Source: Microbacterium sp. MM2322
GTDB lineage: Bacteria > Actinomycetota > Actinomycetes > Actinomycetales > Microbacteriaceae
NCBI RefSeq assembly: GCF_964186585.1
Contig: NZ_OZ075067.1
Coordinates: forward strand, 1,240,001 to 1,304,000
DNA: 64,000 bases
Direction of reading: 5' to 3'
Part shown: one piece after another, positions 45,220-54,185 of the stretch
Layout: every line of letters begins with the position of its first letter
How positions within the stretch are numbered: position 1 is the stretch's first letter
Notes under the pieces: model-generated
What the model was told of the DNA's origin: nothing
Seen by the model: the letters and a program-made list of their open reading frames with translations, nothing else
Databases searched by the model: none
Translations under genes and position numbers: made by a program

Positions 45220-46568
45220 GCGACAGGACACGAGCGGATGCCGTCTACGCGGCGCTCCTGGAACGCCAGGGGGAGCGCTGGGTCGAGCCGCGCGTCGAGC
45301 GCACGCGGCGCGCCCTCGAGCTCCTCGGCGACCCGCAGCGGACGTACCGCGTCATCCATGTGACGGGCACGAACGGGAAGACCTCGACGAGCCGGATCGC
45401 CGAGTCGATCGTCCGAGCACACGGGCTCCGGACCGGACTGTTCACGAGCCCGCACCTGCAGCGCTTCACCGAGCGGATCATGGTCGACGGCGAGCCGATC
45501 GCCGACGCCGCGATCGCCGACGCCTGGGATGAGATCGCCCCCATCGTCGCGCTCGTCGACGACGAGCTCGAGCAGAAGGATGAGCCGCCGCTCACGTTCT
45601 TCGAGCTGCTCACGGTGCTCGCGTTCGTTTCGTTCGCCGACGCTCCGGTCGACGTCGCGGTGATCGAAGTCGGCATGGGGGGATCGTGGGATGCCACGAA
45701 CACCGCCGACGGCGACGTCGCCGTGTTCGCGCCGATCGACATCGACCACGCCGACAAGCTCGGCGACACCATCGGAGAGATCGCGACCGTCAAGGCCGGG
45801 ATCATCAAGCAGGGCGCTGCCGCCGTCTCCGCCGCGCAGACGCCCGCTGCGGCGAGCGTGCTCGCCTCGGCGGCTCGCGCTAAGGGCGCTTCGCTCGCGG
45901 TGGAGGGGGAGCAGTTCGGCTTGCTTGACCAGAAGCTCGCCGTGGGTGGTCAACTGTTCACCCTGCGCGGTCTGGCGGCGACCTACGAGGAGCTCTACCT
46001 GCCGCTCTACGGCGCGCACCAGGGGCACAACGCGGCGCTGGCGATCACCGCGGTCGAATCGCTGATCGGCGGCGGCACGCAGCCGATCGCGGCGGACGTC
46101 CTCGCCGACGGCCTCGGCAACGTGACGTCCCCGGGGCGGCTCCAGCTCGTCGGCATCGCCCCGACGGTGATCGTCGACAGCGCGCACAACCCGCACGGCG
46201 CCCGCGCGCTGGTGTCTGCGCTCGGCGACTCGTTCGACTTCGACGAGTGGGGTCTCGTGCTCGGGGCCTTCGCCGACAAGGACGTGGCCGGAATCGTCGG
46301 GACCCTCGCCCCGGCGGTCGCGCACGTGTTCGCGACGGCGCCCGAGTCCGACCGGGCTGAAGAGCCGGATGCCGTCGCCGACCTCGTCGAGCAGACCGAG
46401 ACGCCCGTCACCGTGCACCGCGACCTCGCTGAGGCCGCCGAGGCTGCGCGCGCCTGGGCCGCGGAGTCCGATCGCCGCGCGGTCGTCATCGCGGGTAGCG
46501 TCGTCCTGGCCGGCGAGGCCGTCGTCCTCGCCGAGGCGGAGGACTGGAAGTCGGGGTACCGCTCATGA
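45216..46568 (+). CDS. folC: dihydrofolate synthase / folylpolyglutamate synthase
   Basis: The 450-residue ligase adds glutamate to dihydropteroate and extends folate polyglutamate tails. The ATP P-loop is [12 protein letters not shown] (near residues 48-59), and [26 protein letters not shown] and [16 protein letters not shown] are the Mur-ligase-superfamily motifs of FolC. The ATG overlaps the ileS stop and its stop overlaps the DUF4233 start, so ileS-folC-DUF4233 are a coupled string under the T-box. Confidence 0.94.
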   Translation: MSDRTRADAVYAALLERQGERWVEPRVERTRRALELLGDPQRTYRVIHVTGTNGKTSTSRIAESIVRAHGLRTGLFTSPHLQRFTERIMVDGEPIADAAIADAWDEIAPIVALVDDELEQKDEPPLTFFELLTVLAFVSFADAPVDVAVIEVGMGGSWDATNTADGDVAVFAPIDIDHADKLGDTIGEIATVKAGIIKQGAAAVSAAQTPAAASVLASAARAKGASLAVEGEQFGLLDQKLAVGGQLFTLRGLAATYEELYLPLYGAHQGHNAALAITAVESLIGGGTQPIAADVLADGLGNVTSPGRLQLVGIAPTVIVDSAHNPHGARALVSALGDSFDFDEWGLVLGAFADKDVAGIVGTLAPAVAHVFATAPESDRAEEPDAVADLVEQTETPVTVHRDLAEAAEAARAWAAESDRRAVVIAGSVVLAGEAVVLAEAEDWKSGYRS

Positions 46569-46963
46569 GTCGGAAGCCGCGCGTCCGCCGTCAGCGCGGT
46601 GCTCAGGAGTCGCTCCTCTCGGTGATCCTCGGCTTCGAGTCGATCGTCGCGTTCCTCGCGGGCCTCTCGGTCTACGGATTGAAGGCACTGCCGGCGGGGA
46701 TCGAGCCGTGGTGGGGCATCGTCGGCGGTGTCGTCCTCGGCATCCTGATGATCGTTCTCAGCGCGTTCACCCGGTACCGCTGGGGTGTCATCGCGGGCGG
46801 AGCACTGCAAGTGCTCATCGCGCTCGGTGCGTTCCTCGTGCCGGCGCTCCTCATCGCGGCGGCCGTTTTCGGCGCGTTGTACGTGTATGGCACCATCAAG
46901 GGCGGCGCGCTCGACGAGCGCAACGCCACACTCGCCGCCGAGGCGGAGAAGAACGGAGACTGA
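46565..46963 (+). CDS. DUF4233 membrane protein
   Basis: This 132-residue protein has a basic N-terminus ([14 protein letters not shown]) and four membrane helices (for example SLLSVILGFESIVAFLAGLSV in part, and GGVVLGILMIVLSAFT). DUF4233 is a small actinobacterial family almost always found between folC and ndk; the function is unknown. The start overlaps the folC stop by ATGA, and ndk follows after one base. Confidence 0.88.
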   Translation: MSRKPRVRRQRGAQESLLSVILGFESIVAFLAGLSVYGLKALPAGIEPWWGIVGGVVLGILMIVLSAFTRYRWGVIAGGALQVLIALGAFLVPALLIAAAVFGALYVYGTIKGGALDERNATLAAEAEKNGD

Positions 46964-46964
46964 C

Positions 46965-47381
46965 ATGGCCACCGAACAGACACTCGTCCTCGTGAAGCCC
47001 GACGGTGTCGCGCGCGGGCTCACCGGTGCGATCCTGGCGCGCATCGAAGCGAAGGGGTACTCGCTCGTCGACATCCGCCTCGTGGAGCCCGACCGCGAGC
47101 GCCTCGAGCAGCACTACGCCGAGCACGAGGGCAAGCCCTTCTACGAGCCGCTCCTGGAGTTCATGATGTCGGGGCCGGCCGTGGCCATCCGCCTCGCCGG
47201 CAACCGCGTCATCGAGGGATTCCGCTCGCTCGCGGGCACGACCGACCCGACGACGGCCGCTCCCGGCACCATCCGTGGCGACTTCGGCCGCGACTGGGGC
47301 CTCGCCGTGCAGCAGAACCTCGTGCACGGCAGCGACAGCGTCGAATCCGCGAACCGCGAGCTCGCGATCTGGTTCGACTGA
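46965..47381 (+). CDS. ndk: nucleoside diphosphate kinase
   Basis: The 138-residue enzyme exchanges gamma-phosphates among nucleotides through a phosphohistidine, His121 in NLVHGSDSVESA. VLVKPDGVARGLTG at the N-terminus and IRGDFGRD near residue 104 are family hallmarks. The ATG lies one base after the DUF4233 stop and shares its operon. A strong terminator follows. Confidence 0.97.
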   Translation: MATEQTLVLVKPDGVARGLTGAILARIEAKGYSLVDIRLVEPDRERLEQHYAEHEGKPFYEPLLEFMMSGPAVAIRLAGNRVIEGFRSLAGTTDPTTAAPGTIRGDFGRDWGLAVQQNLVHGSDSVESANRELAIWFD

Positions 47382-47393
47382 TCAGAGCCCTGC

Positions 47394-47425
47394 ATGCGCC
47401 CGTCCCGGTTTCGGGGCGGGCGCAT
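47394..47425 (+). terminator. terminator after ndk
   Basis: ATGCGCCCG pairs with CGGGCGCAT, extended inward by TCCC/GGGG-type pairs around a short loop. It lies 12 bases after ndk and just before the 3' end of the convergent VKOR gene. Confidence 0.75.
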
Positions 47426-47432
47426 CGTCGTC

Positions 47433-48038
47433 TCAGCGGGTGAACTCCGAGATCCAGTCCAGTCGCACCTGCGCGATCACGCCGACCACGGCGAAGGCGA
47501 CGATCGCCATGAGAGGCGTCCACGCCATGAGGGCGTCGGCCTTGCGGCGGACAGCGGCGGATGCCGGTATCGCGCCTTCTCGGACGAGGTGGACGGCGAC
47601 CGCGAAGAACGTGGGGATCGTGACCGACCACGTCACCATGCACCACGGGCAGAGCGTCGCGAGCACGAAGACGCTCTGGGTGATGAGCCACAGGACGAAC
47701 GCGAAGGCAGCGGTCACACCGAGCCCGAACAGCAGCCAGAACCAGCGCGCGAAGCGGGCGCCGGCGAGAAGTGCCGCCCCGACGACGATCGGCGCCATCC
47801 AGCCCGTCAGGCCGAGGATCGGGTTCGGAAAGCCGAACACGGAACCCTGCGCGGACTCCAGGTTCTTGCCGCACTGGACGAGCAGGCTGATGTCGCACGA
47901 TGCCGACGCGCCCGGGTTCTCGAGCAGGCGGAAGCGCTCCGTGGTCAGTTCGAAAGCCGCGAACCACCCCACGACACCGGCGAAGATCAGCCAGATCGCG
48001 AAGAGGGTCGGGCGGGGGGAGCGGGTCCGCGTGGTCAT
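47433..48038 (-). CDS. vitamin K epoxide reductase (VKOR) homologue
   Basis: The 201-residue membrane protein has four or five helices, the quinone-site CPWC pair (Cys130, Cys133) and the loop cysteines Cys48 and Cys56 of the VKOR family. In actinobacteria VKOR replaces DsbB: it reoxidises a thiol oxidase (DsbA-like) using menaquinone and so drives disulfide formation in exported proteins. No DsbA-like gene lies next to it here. The ATG at 48038 lies seven bases after GATAAT on this strand; an in-frame upstream start at 48092 would lie before that promoter. Divergent from the RNase E gene. Confidence 0.9.
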   Translation of the reverse strand: MTTRTRSPRPTLFAIWLIFAGVVGWFAAFELTTERFRLLENPGASASCDISLLVQCGKNLESAQGSVFGFPNPILGLTGWMAPIVVGAALLAGARFARWFWLLFGLGVTAAFAFVLWLITQSVFVLATLCPWCMVTWSVTIPTFFAVAVHLVREGAIPASAAVRRKADALMAWTPLMAIVAFAVVGVIAQVRLDWISEFTR

Positions 48039-48131
48039 GCGGGCGATTATCGCACCGCCGCTGATCCCTCTCCTGAGGCGCCGGCCGTGCATATCGGAGT
48101 GCGTCGGTCACGGTTCCCCCGTCGAAAGTGG

Positions 48132-48338
48132 GATAATGGGGGTCGACGTCCCCGCGGCCGCGCCGCCAAGATGTCACCAGAAGACTTCGGGCGATCAACG
48201 CCCGCGCAGCATCACCCCGCCGAGTGTGCGGGGATCCGCTGCAGACCGAATGAGTTCGCGGCACCCCCGACACCGGAGCGTAGCCGCCCGATTTTCGCCG
48301 GACGGCACGCGGGGCCGTCGGCTAGGAGTAGGCCAGAG
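48132..48338 (+). promoter_or_regulatory. RNase E promoter and long 5' untranslated region
   Basis: GATAAT at 48132-48137 is the likely -10 box, giving a leader of about 195 bases before the rne ATG. Soon after the start comes the hairpin GGGG-TCGACG-TCCCC. No ORF with a ribosome site is evident inside. Long structured leaders through which RNase E degrades its own mRNA are known in enterobacteria; the same is inferred here without direct proof. Confidence 0.5.
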
Positions 48339-50639
48339 ATGGCAGATGACACGAACGACACAGCAGCATCCGAAGCGGTCGACGGCGAACTGACGGTCGT
48401 CCCCGCCGCAGAGCCTGAGCGGGCCGAGACCGAGCAGGCCGCCGCGTCCGACCAGGCCGCGGCGCCTGAGGAATCCGTCCAGCCGGAGACGCCCGCCGCG
48501 GCTGAACAGGCTGCCGAACCGGAGACGCCCGCCGAGCCGGAAGCGCACGCCGAGCCGGAAGCACACGCTGAGCCGGCGATCCCGACGGCGGTGAGCCTGG
48601 GCCTTCTCCCCGAGCAGTTCGTCTCCTCCGTCTCGACGGCCCTGTACTTCTACGCTCCCGAGGTCCCGCCGCTTCCTGCCTTGCCGCGCGACGAGCGTGA
48701 CGACCGGTACGACCGAGACGACCGCGGCGAGTCCTCGTCCGAGTCGGTCGGCAGCTCACGTCGCCGCAACCGCCGCCGGGGCGGCAACGCTCCCGAGCAG
48801 CAGGAGGAGCCCGCTCCCCGCCGACGCGCGGTCGAGGTCATCACCGAGCCGCAGCGGATCAAGGGATCGACGCGTCTCGAGGCCAAGAAGCAGCGCCGCC
48901 GAGACGGTCGCGAGGCCGGTCGTCGCCGCCCGGTGGTCACCGAGGCCGAGTTCCTCGCCCGCCGTGAGTCCGTCGATCGCGACATGATCGTCCGCACTCG
49001 TGGCGGCCGCATCCAGATCGGCGTCCTCGAAGACAACGTCCTCGTCGAGCACTACGTCGCGCGAAACCAGGATGCCTCGCTCATCGGCAACGTGTATCTC
49101 GGGCGGGTGCAGAACGTCCTCCCGAGCATGGAGGCGGCGTTCGTCGACATCGGTCGGGGCCGCAACGCCGTGCTCTACTCCGGCGAGGTGGATTGGGATG
49201 CCGTCGAGACCGGCAACCAGCCCCGCCGCATCGAACTCGCGCTCAAGTCCGGTGACCGCGTCCTCGTGCAGGTCACGAAGGACCCCGTCGGACACAAGGG
49301 TGCGCGCCTGACGAGTCAGATCTCGCTCCCCGGTCGGTACCTCGTGTACGTGCCGGCGGGTTCGATGAACGGCATCTCGCGCAAGCTCCCCGACACCGAG
49401 CGCGCCCGTCTCAAGAAGATCCTCAAGGAGGTCCTGCCGGAGTCGTCGGGCGTCATCGTCCGGACGGCGGCGGAAGGTGCGACGGAGGAGCAGCTCACGC
49501 GCGATGTGCAGCGGCTCACCTCGCAGTGGGATCACATCAGCACGCAGGCGCAGACAGGGCAGGCCCCGGCGCTCCTGCACTCGGAGCCCGACCTCCTGGT
49601 GAAGATCGTCCGCGATGTCTTCAACGAGGACTTCCGGAAGATGCTCATCCAGGGTGACGACGCCTACGAGACGATCACGTCATACCTCACGGGAGTGGCC
49701 CCCGACCTCCTCGAGCGCATCGAGAAGTACGAAGGCGAGCAGGACCCGTTCGACGTCTTCCGCGTCACCGAGCAGATCGAGAAGGCGCTGGATCGCAAGG
49801 TCTGGCTGCCCTCCGGTGGTTCGCTCGTCATCGACCGCACCGAGGCGATGACGGTCGTCGACGTCAACACCGGCAAGTTCGTCGGCACCGGCGGAAACCT
49901 CGAAGAGACGGTCACGAAGAACAACCTCGAGGCCGCGGAGGAGATCGTCCGCCAGCTGCGCCTTCGCGACATCGGCGGCATCATCGTCGTCGACTTCATC
50001 GACATGGTGCTCGAGTCCAACCGCGACCTCGTGCTCCGCCGCCTCGTCGAGTGCCTGAGCCGCGACCGGACGAAGCACCAGGTCGCCGAGGTCACCTCGC
50101 TCGGCCTCGTGCAGATGACCCGCAAGAAGATCGGGCTGGGTCTGCTCGAGACGTTCAGCGAAGCGTGCGAGGTGTGCGCCGGCCGCGGCGTCATCGTCCA
50201 CCACGATCCGGTCGTCAAGCATCGCTCGCAGAACGGCAACGGCAACGGCAACCCGGCTGGCGGCAACCGTCGTCCCCGTCAGGGCGGCGGTGCGTCGCAG
50301 AACCAGGGCGGCGGTGCGGCTGCGCCTGCGCCGGGTGGCACCCACGTGATCACCGAGGGTGTGAAGTCCGCGCTCGCGCAGATCGCCGCATCCACCATCC
50401 AGCCCCACGAGGAGCCCGCTGCCGTCGTCGCCGAGGAGCCCGCTGCAGAGCGGTCCGAACGCCCGAAGCGCGCGCGTCGCAAGAAGGCGGAACCGCCCAA
50501 GAGCGACGCCGATCGGCTACTCGACTCCGTCCTCGAGGCGCTTCCCGAGCCCAAGGCCCCGGGCCAGGGCCGCGCGCGTCGCCGCGTCTCGACGGCTGCC
50601 CTCACCGGCACGCCGGTTCAGACCACGCCGGAAGACTGA
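48339..50639 (+). CDS. rne: ribonuclease E/G
   Basis: The 766-residue endoribonuclease cuts single-stranded A/U-rich RNA during mRNA turnover and rRNA processing. An acidic, low-complexity N-terminal extension (about residues 1-200, with repeats of the EPEAHAEPEAHAEP type) precedes the S1 domain (RTRGGRIQIGVLEDN, AAFVDIGRGRNAVLY). The catalytic Asp499 lies in DRTEAMTVVDVNTGKF, the second Asp in IIVVDFIDM, and the Zn-link CEVCAGRG near 609-614 tetramerises the enzyme. A Gly/Asn/Gln-rich and acidic C-terminal tail completes it. This layout with the catalytic core in the middle is typical for actinobacterial RNase E. The ATG has AGGAG a little distant upstream. Confidence 0.94.
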   Translation: MADDTNDTAASEAVDGELTVVPAAEPERAETEQAAASDQAAAPEESVQPETPAAAEQAAEPETPAEPEAHAEPEAHAEPAIPTAVSLGLLPEQFVSSVSTALYFYAPEVPPLPALPRDERDDRYDRDDRGESSSESVGSSRRRNRRRGGNAPEQQEEPAPRRRAVEVITEPQRIKGSTRLEAKKQRRRDGREAGRRRPVVTEAEFLARRESVDRDMIVRTRGGRIQIGVLEDNVLVEHYVARNQDASLIGNVYLGRVQNVLPSMEAAFVDIGRGRNAVLYSGEVDWDAVETGNQPRRIELALKSGDRVLVQVTKDPVGHKGARLTSQISLPGRYLVYVPAGSMNGISRKLPDTERARLKKILKEVLPESSGVIVRTAAEGATEEQLTRDVQRLTSQWDHISTQAQTGQAPALLHSEPDLLVKIVRDVFNEDFRKMLIQGDDAYETITSYLTGVAPDLLERIEKYEGEQDPFDVFRVTEQIEKALDRKVWLPSGGSLVIDRTEAMTVVDVNTGKFVGTGGNLEETVTKNNLEAAEEIVRQLRLRDIGGIIVVDFIDMVLESNRDLVLRRLVECLSRDRTKHQVAEVTSLGLVQMTRKKIGLGLLETFSEACEVCAGRGVIVHHDPVVKHRSQNGNGNGNPAGGNRRPRQGGGASQNQGGGAAAPAPGGTHVITEGVKSALAQIAASTIQPHEEPAAVVAEEPAAERSERPKRARRKKAEPPKSDADRLLDSVLEALPEPKAPGQGRARRRVSTAALTGTPVQTTPED

Positions 50640-50643
50640 TTCA

Positions 50644-50682
50644 GCGCGTCACCGCCCGCGTCGCTCGCGGGTGGTGACGCGC
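50644..50682. terminator. 17-bp hairpin at the rne / DUF4031 junction
   Basis: GCGCGTCACCGCCCGCG pairs with CGCGGGTGGTGACGCGC around TCGCT (one G-T pair). The stem spans the intergenic bases and the last codons of the convergent DUF4031 gene, so it may terminate rne on one strand and DUF4031 on the other. Confidence 0.7.
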
Positions 50683-50921
50683 AGTCCGGACGCGATCAGC
50701 CGGCGGACGAGTTCGTGCGCACCGACCTGCTCTGCGCCGCCCGCCACGAGCCGCTCGATCGCGTCGTCCGGAACGTCGTAATGGTCGCGGTCGAACGCTC
50801 GCGGGGGGATGCCGTGGGCCGCCGCGAAGGCGTGCAACTCGTCGAGATCGCTGTCCGAGACGAGATGAGCCCACAACCTGCCATGAGCCGGCCACATCGC
50901 GGTGTCGACGAGGATGGCCAT
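50649..50921 (-). CDS. DUF4031 protein
   Basis: This 90-residue protein matches DUF4031: VDTAMWPAHGRLWAHLVSD at the N-terminus, LHAFAAAHGIPPRAFDRDHYDVPD in the middle (read in parts). Members are small, of unknown function, with a conserved His/Asp-rich core that resembles a metal-binding hydrolase fragment. The ATG at 50921 lies six bases after TATGAT (50928-50933, this strand), so it is probably leaderless. Its C-terminal codons form the terminator hairpin. Confidence 0.85.
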   Translation of the reverse strand: MAILVDTAMWPAHGRLWAHLVSDSDLDELHAFAAAHGIPPRAFDRDHYDVPDDAIERLVAGGAEQVGAHELVRRLIASGLRVTTRERRGR

Positions 50922-50982
50922 CCGCCGATCATAAGCGGGACGCCGTGCGGCGGGATCGGCGGCGACGCGCCGGGGGGTGCTT

Positions 50983-51132
50983 TTGCCCTCACTGCAGGGA
51001 TCGGGTATTCTGGTCCCTTGGTGCGTCACGTGTCGCAGGCAGTTGCGATACAGAGCCTGGCTTCCGCACCAAGACTTCCAGTCTCATCAGACAATCGGAG
51101 CCGTGCGCTCCACAGAAGAAACAAGGTGTGAA
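50983..51132 (+). promoter_or_regulatory. promoter and structured leader of rplU-rpmA
   Basis: TTGCCC (50983-50988), a 17-base spacer and TATTCT (51006-51011) form a strong promoter. The leader of about 115 bases has a two-level hairpin: GGTGCG (51020-51025) with CGCACC (51065-51070), enclosing TCGCA-GGCAGT-TGCGA (51033-51048) whose stem extends to about 8 bp. Ribosomal-protein leaders often bind their own product; whether L21 or another protein reads this one is unknown. Confidence 0.6.
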
Positions 51133-51441
51133 GTGGTTTACGCAGTTGTGCGCGCCGGTGGCCGTCAGGAGAAGGTTCAGGTCGGCACCATCGTCGTCCT
51201 CGACCGTCAGTCGGCCAAGGTCGGCGACAAGATCGAGCTTCCCGCTGTCCTCTTCGTCGACGGCGACGCCGTGACGACCGACGCCGACAAGCTCGCCAAG
51301 GTCAAGGTCACCGCCGAGGTTGTCGGCGAAGAGCGTGGTCCGAAGATCATCATCCAGAAGTTCAAGAACAAGACCGGCTACAAGAAGCGCCAGGGCCACC
51401 GCCAGGACCTCACGCGCGTCAAGATCACCGGCATCAAGTAA
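51133..51441 (+). CDS. rplU: 50S ribosomal protein L21
   Basis: The 102-residue protein starts [14 protein letters not shown] (after the initiator GTG at 51133) and has the L21 signature [13 protein letters not shown] and the basic end [18 protein letters not shown]. It contacts 23S rRNA domain II. The GTG is chosen because it gives the normal family length; the frame is open upstream but within the leader. rpmA follows 21 bases downstream. Confidence 0.97.
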   Translation: MVYAVVRAGGRQEKVQVGTIVVLDRQSAKVGDKIELPAVLFVDGDAVTTDADKLAKVKVTAEVVGEERGPKIIIQKFKNKTGYKKRQGHRQDLTRVKITGIK

Positions 51442-51462
51442 GCAGCCGAGAGGACACGAGAG

Positions 51463-51720
51463 ATGGCACATAAAAAGGGCGCAAGCTCCACCCGTAACGG
51501 TCGTGACTCCAACGCCCAGCGCCTCGGCGTGAAGCGCTTCGGTGGTCAGAAGGTCCTCGCCGGCGAGATCATCGTCCGCCAGCGTGGCACCCACTTCCAC
51601 CCCGGCGCCGATGTCGGTCGCGGTGGCGACGACACGCTGTTCGCTCTGGCCGCCGGCGCGGTCGAGTTCGGCACGAAGGGCGGCCGCAAGGTCGTCAACA
51701 TCGTGTCGGTCGCTGAGTGA
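51463..51720 (+). CDS. rpmA: 50S ribosomal protein L27
   Basis: The 85-residue protein has the N-terminal [16 protein letters not shown] tail that reaches the peptidyl-transferase centre and the core [15 protein letters not shown] and [11 protein letters not shown]. It lacks the cleaved extension seen in Firmicutes. It is second gene of the rplU operon and ends at a textbook terminator. Confidence 0.98.
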   Translation: MAHKKGASSTRNGRDSNAQRLGVKRFGGQKVLAGEIIVRQRGTHFHPGADVGRGGDDTLFALAAGAVEFGTKGGRKVVNIVSVAE

Positions 51721-51737
51721 CCACACACATTCCTTGA

Positions 51738-51771
51738 CGAGGGGCGGGCTGCGGCCCGCCCCTCGTTTTTT
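51738..51771 (+). terminator. intrinsic terminator after rpmA
   Basis: CGAGGGGCGGGC pairs perfectly with GCCCGCCCCTCG around a TGCG tetraloop, then six T residues: the only textbook U-tract terminator for a protein operon in the window. Confidence 0.95.
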
Positions 51772-51812
51772 CCCCGCCGACCCCCGTCGGCTTCCCCGTC
51801 AGGAGACACCGC

Positions 51813-53321
51813 ATGGTGACGTTCGTCGATCGCGTGACGCTGCATTTGAGCGCAGGCAAGGGCGGCAACGGCTGCGTGTCCGTGAAGCGCGAGAAGTTCA
51901 AGCCCCTCGCCGGTCCTGACGGCGGCAATGGTGGGAACGGCGGCGACATCACCCTCGTCGCCGACCCGCAGGTCACGACGCTCCTGTCGTACCACCACGC
52001 ACCGCACCGCTCCGCCGGCAACGGCGGGTTCGGCATGGGCGACCACCGCTCCGGTGCCGCCGGCGAAGACCTCGAACTCGCGGTGCCCGTGGGCACGGTG
52101 GTCAAGGACGAGAACGGCGAGACCCTCGTCGACATGGCGACGCCCGGCATCCGCTTCGTCGTCGCTCCCGGTGGTCAGGGCGGTCTCGGCAACGCATCGC
52201 TCGCGAACCCGAAGCGCAAGGCGCCCGGCTTCGCGCTCCTCGGCACCCCCGGGTGGGAGGGCGATGTCCACCTCGAGCTGAAGACCGTCGCCGACATCGC
52301 GCTCGTCGGGTTCCCGTCCGCGGGCAAGTCGAGCCTGATCGCCGCGATCTCTGCGGCTCGCCCCAAGATCGCCGACTACCCCTTCACGACGCTCCACCCG
52401 AACCTCGGCGTCGTCCAGGCGGGCGATGCTCGCTACACCGTCGCCGACGTCCCCGGACTGATCGAGGGTGCGAGCGAGGGTAAGGGTCTCGGCCTGGAGT
52501 TCCTCCGCCACGTCGAGCGTTGCACCGCACTCGTGCACGTGCTCGACTGCGCGACGCTGGAGCCTGACCGCGACCCGATCAGCGACCTCGACGTCATCCT
52601 CGCCGAGCTCGCGGCGTACCCGGTTCCCGAGGGGCAGATCCCGCTGCTGGAACGCCCGCAGCTCATCGCGCTGAACAAGCTCGATGTCCCCGAGGCGAAG
52701 GACCTGGCCGACCTTGTGCGGCCCGAGCTGGAAGCCCGCGGCTTCCGCGTGTTCGACATCTCCACGGTCAGCCGTGATGGCCTCCGTCAGCTGACCTTCG
52801 CCCTCGGCGAGGTCGTCGAGGAACACCGCGCTGCGCTGGCCGCCGCTCCCGCCCCCGAGCGCGTCGTCATCCGCCCGAAGGGGTCGAAGAAGGACTTCGA
52901 GATCCGCGTCGAGGGTGGCACGTACGGCAACATCTACCGCATCCTGGGCGACAAGCCGGTGCGCTGGGTCCAGCAGACCGACTTCCAGAATGAGGAGGCC
53001 GTCGGCTTCCTGGCCGACCGCCTCGAGAAACTGGGCGTCGAAGACGGTCTCCTGAAGGCCGGCGCCGAAGCGGGCTCGACGGTGGTCATCGGCCCCGGTG
53101 ACGGCATCGTCTTCGACTGGCACCCCTCGCTCGGCTCCGCTGCCGAGCTGATGACCGCTCCCCGTGGCACCGACCCTCGCCTCGACCTCAACCCGCGTCG
53201 CACCACCTCGCAGCGCCGTGACCGCTATCACGAGCGCATGGACGCGAAGGCCGAAGCGCGCGCCGAGCTCGAGTCCGAGCGCATCGCCGCCACGCGCGGG
53301 GAGGACGAGGACGCCTCGTGA
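51813..53321 (+). CDS. obgE: Obg-family GTPase
   Basis: The 502-residue GTPase functions in late 50S assembly and stress. It has the glycine-rich Obg domain (residues 1-158, [17 protein letters not shown]), the G domain (G1 [12 protein letters not shown] near 167, G2 [11 protein letters not shown]3 [17 protein letters not shown]4 NKLD) and the OCT C-terminal domain (about 345-420), with a charged tail of about 60 residues ([21 protein letters not shown]). The ATG has AGGAGA upstream. proB overlaps the stop (GTGA), forming an obgE-proB pair common in actinobacteria. Confidence 0.96.
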   Translation: MVTFVDRVTLHLSAGKGGNGCVSVKREKFKPLAGPDGGNGGNGGDITLVADPQVTTLLSYHHAPHRSAGNGGFGMGDHRSGAAGEDLELAVPVGTVVKDENGETLVDMATPGIRFVVAPGGQGGLGNASLANPKRKAPGFALLGTPGWEGDVHLELKTVADIALVGFPSAGKSSLIAAISAARPKIADYPFTTLHPNLGVVQAGDARYTVADVPGLIEGASEGKGLGLEFLRHVERCTALVHVLDCATLEPDRDPISDLDVILAELAAYPVPEGQIPLLERPQLIALNKLDVPEAKDLADLVRPELEARGFRVFDISTVSRDGLRQLTFALGEVVEEHRAALAAAPAPERVVIRPKGSKKDFEIRVEGGTYGNIYRILGDKPVRWVQQTDFQNEEAVGFLADRLEKLGVEDGLLKAGAEAGSTVVIGPGDGIVFDWHPSLGSAAELMTAPRGTDPRLDLNPRRTTSQRRDRYHERMDAKAEARAELESERIAATRGEDEDAS

Positions 53322-54148
53322 CCCTGCAGGACCGTGCCGGGCTCGCCGGCGCACGCCGTGTGGTCGTGAAGGTCGGTTCTTCCTCGATCAGTGGTGAGAA
53401 CGCCGAGAAGATCGCACCGATCGTCGATGCTCTCGCCGAGGCGCACGCGCGCGGCACAGAGGTCGTGCTGGTCTCCTCCGGAGCCATCGCCACGGGGATG
53501 CCGTTCCTCCTCCTCGACGCTCGTCCGAGCGACCTCGCAACGCAGCAGGCGGCCGCCGCCGTCGGGCAGAACATGCTCGTCTACCGCTATCAAGAGGCGC
53601 TCCGGCCGTTCGACATCGTCGCCGGTCAGGTGCTCCTGACCGCGGGCGACCTCGAGAACCCCACGCATCGCTCCAATGCCCGCCGCGCGATGGAACGGCT
53701 TCTCGGCCTCCGCATCCTTCCGATCGTCAACGAGAACGACACGGTCGCGACCCACGAGATCCGCTTCGGCGACAACGATCGGCTGGCCGCACTCGTCGCC
53801 CAGCTGGTGGGAGCCGATGCGCTCGTGCTGCTGAGCGACATCGAGACCCTGTACACGCGTCCGCCGGACGAGCCGGGTGCCACCCCGATCATCGACGTCG
53901 CGTTCGGCGATGACCTCTCCGGGTATCAGTTCGGATCCGTCGTGGTGAACAGCGTCGGCACCGGGGGAGCGGCGACGAAAGCGTCGGCCGCGCGACTCGC
54001 GTCATCCGCGGGGATCGCCGTGCTCGTCACGAGTGCCGACCTCGTCCACGCCGCCCTTCGCGGCGAGCAGGTGGGAACGTGGTTCTCGCCGAACCCCCAG
54101 CCGGTTGCTCCGGTGACGACGGCGTCGGTGCGCGTCGACGGTCCCTGA
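53318..54148 (+). CDS. proB: glutamate 5-kinase, kinase domain only
   Basis: The 276-residue amino-acid kinase phosphorylates glutamate at the gamma carboxylate, the first step of proline synthesis. [21 protein letters not shown] (read as VKVGSSS then following), [29 protein letters not shown] and [15 protein letters not shown] are its substrate and ATP sites. The usual C-terminal PUA domain (giving about 370 residues) is absent, as in a subset of proB genes, so feedback inhibition by proline depends on the kinase domain alone. The GTG overlaps the obgE stop. Confidence 0.93.
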   Translation: MTLQDRAGLAGARRVVVKVGSSSISGENAEKIAPIVDALAEAHARGTEVVLVSSGAIATGMPFLLLDARPSDLATQQAAAAVGQNMLVYRYQEALRPFDIVAGQVLLTAGDLENPTHRSNARRAMERLLGLRILPIVNENDTVATHEIRFGDNDRLAALVAQLVGADALVLLSDIETLYTRPPDEPGATPIIDVAFGDDLSGYQFGSVVVNSVGTGGAATKASAARLASSAGIAVLVTSADLVHAALRGEQVGTWFSPNPQPVAPVTTASVRVDGP

Positions 54149-54185
54149 GCGGGGTCAGAGGCATCCGCCGCCCTAGACTTGGCGG

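Noticed and set aside
44274..46418. 714-codon open frame antisense to the ileS/folC junction
   Set aside because: No family motifs, Arg/Asp/Val-rich shadow composition, and fully covered by ileS and folC.
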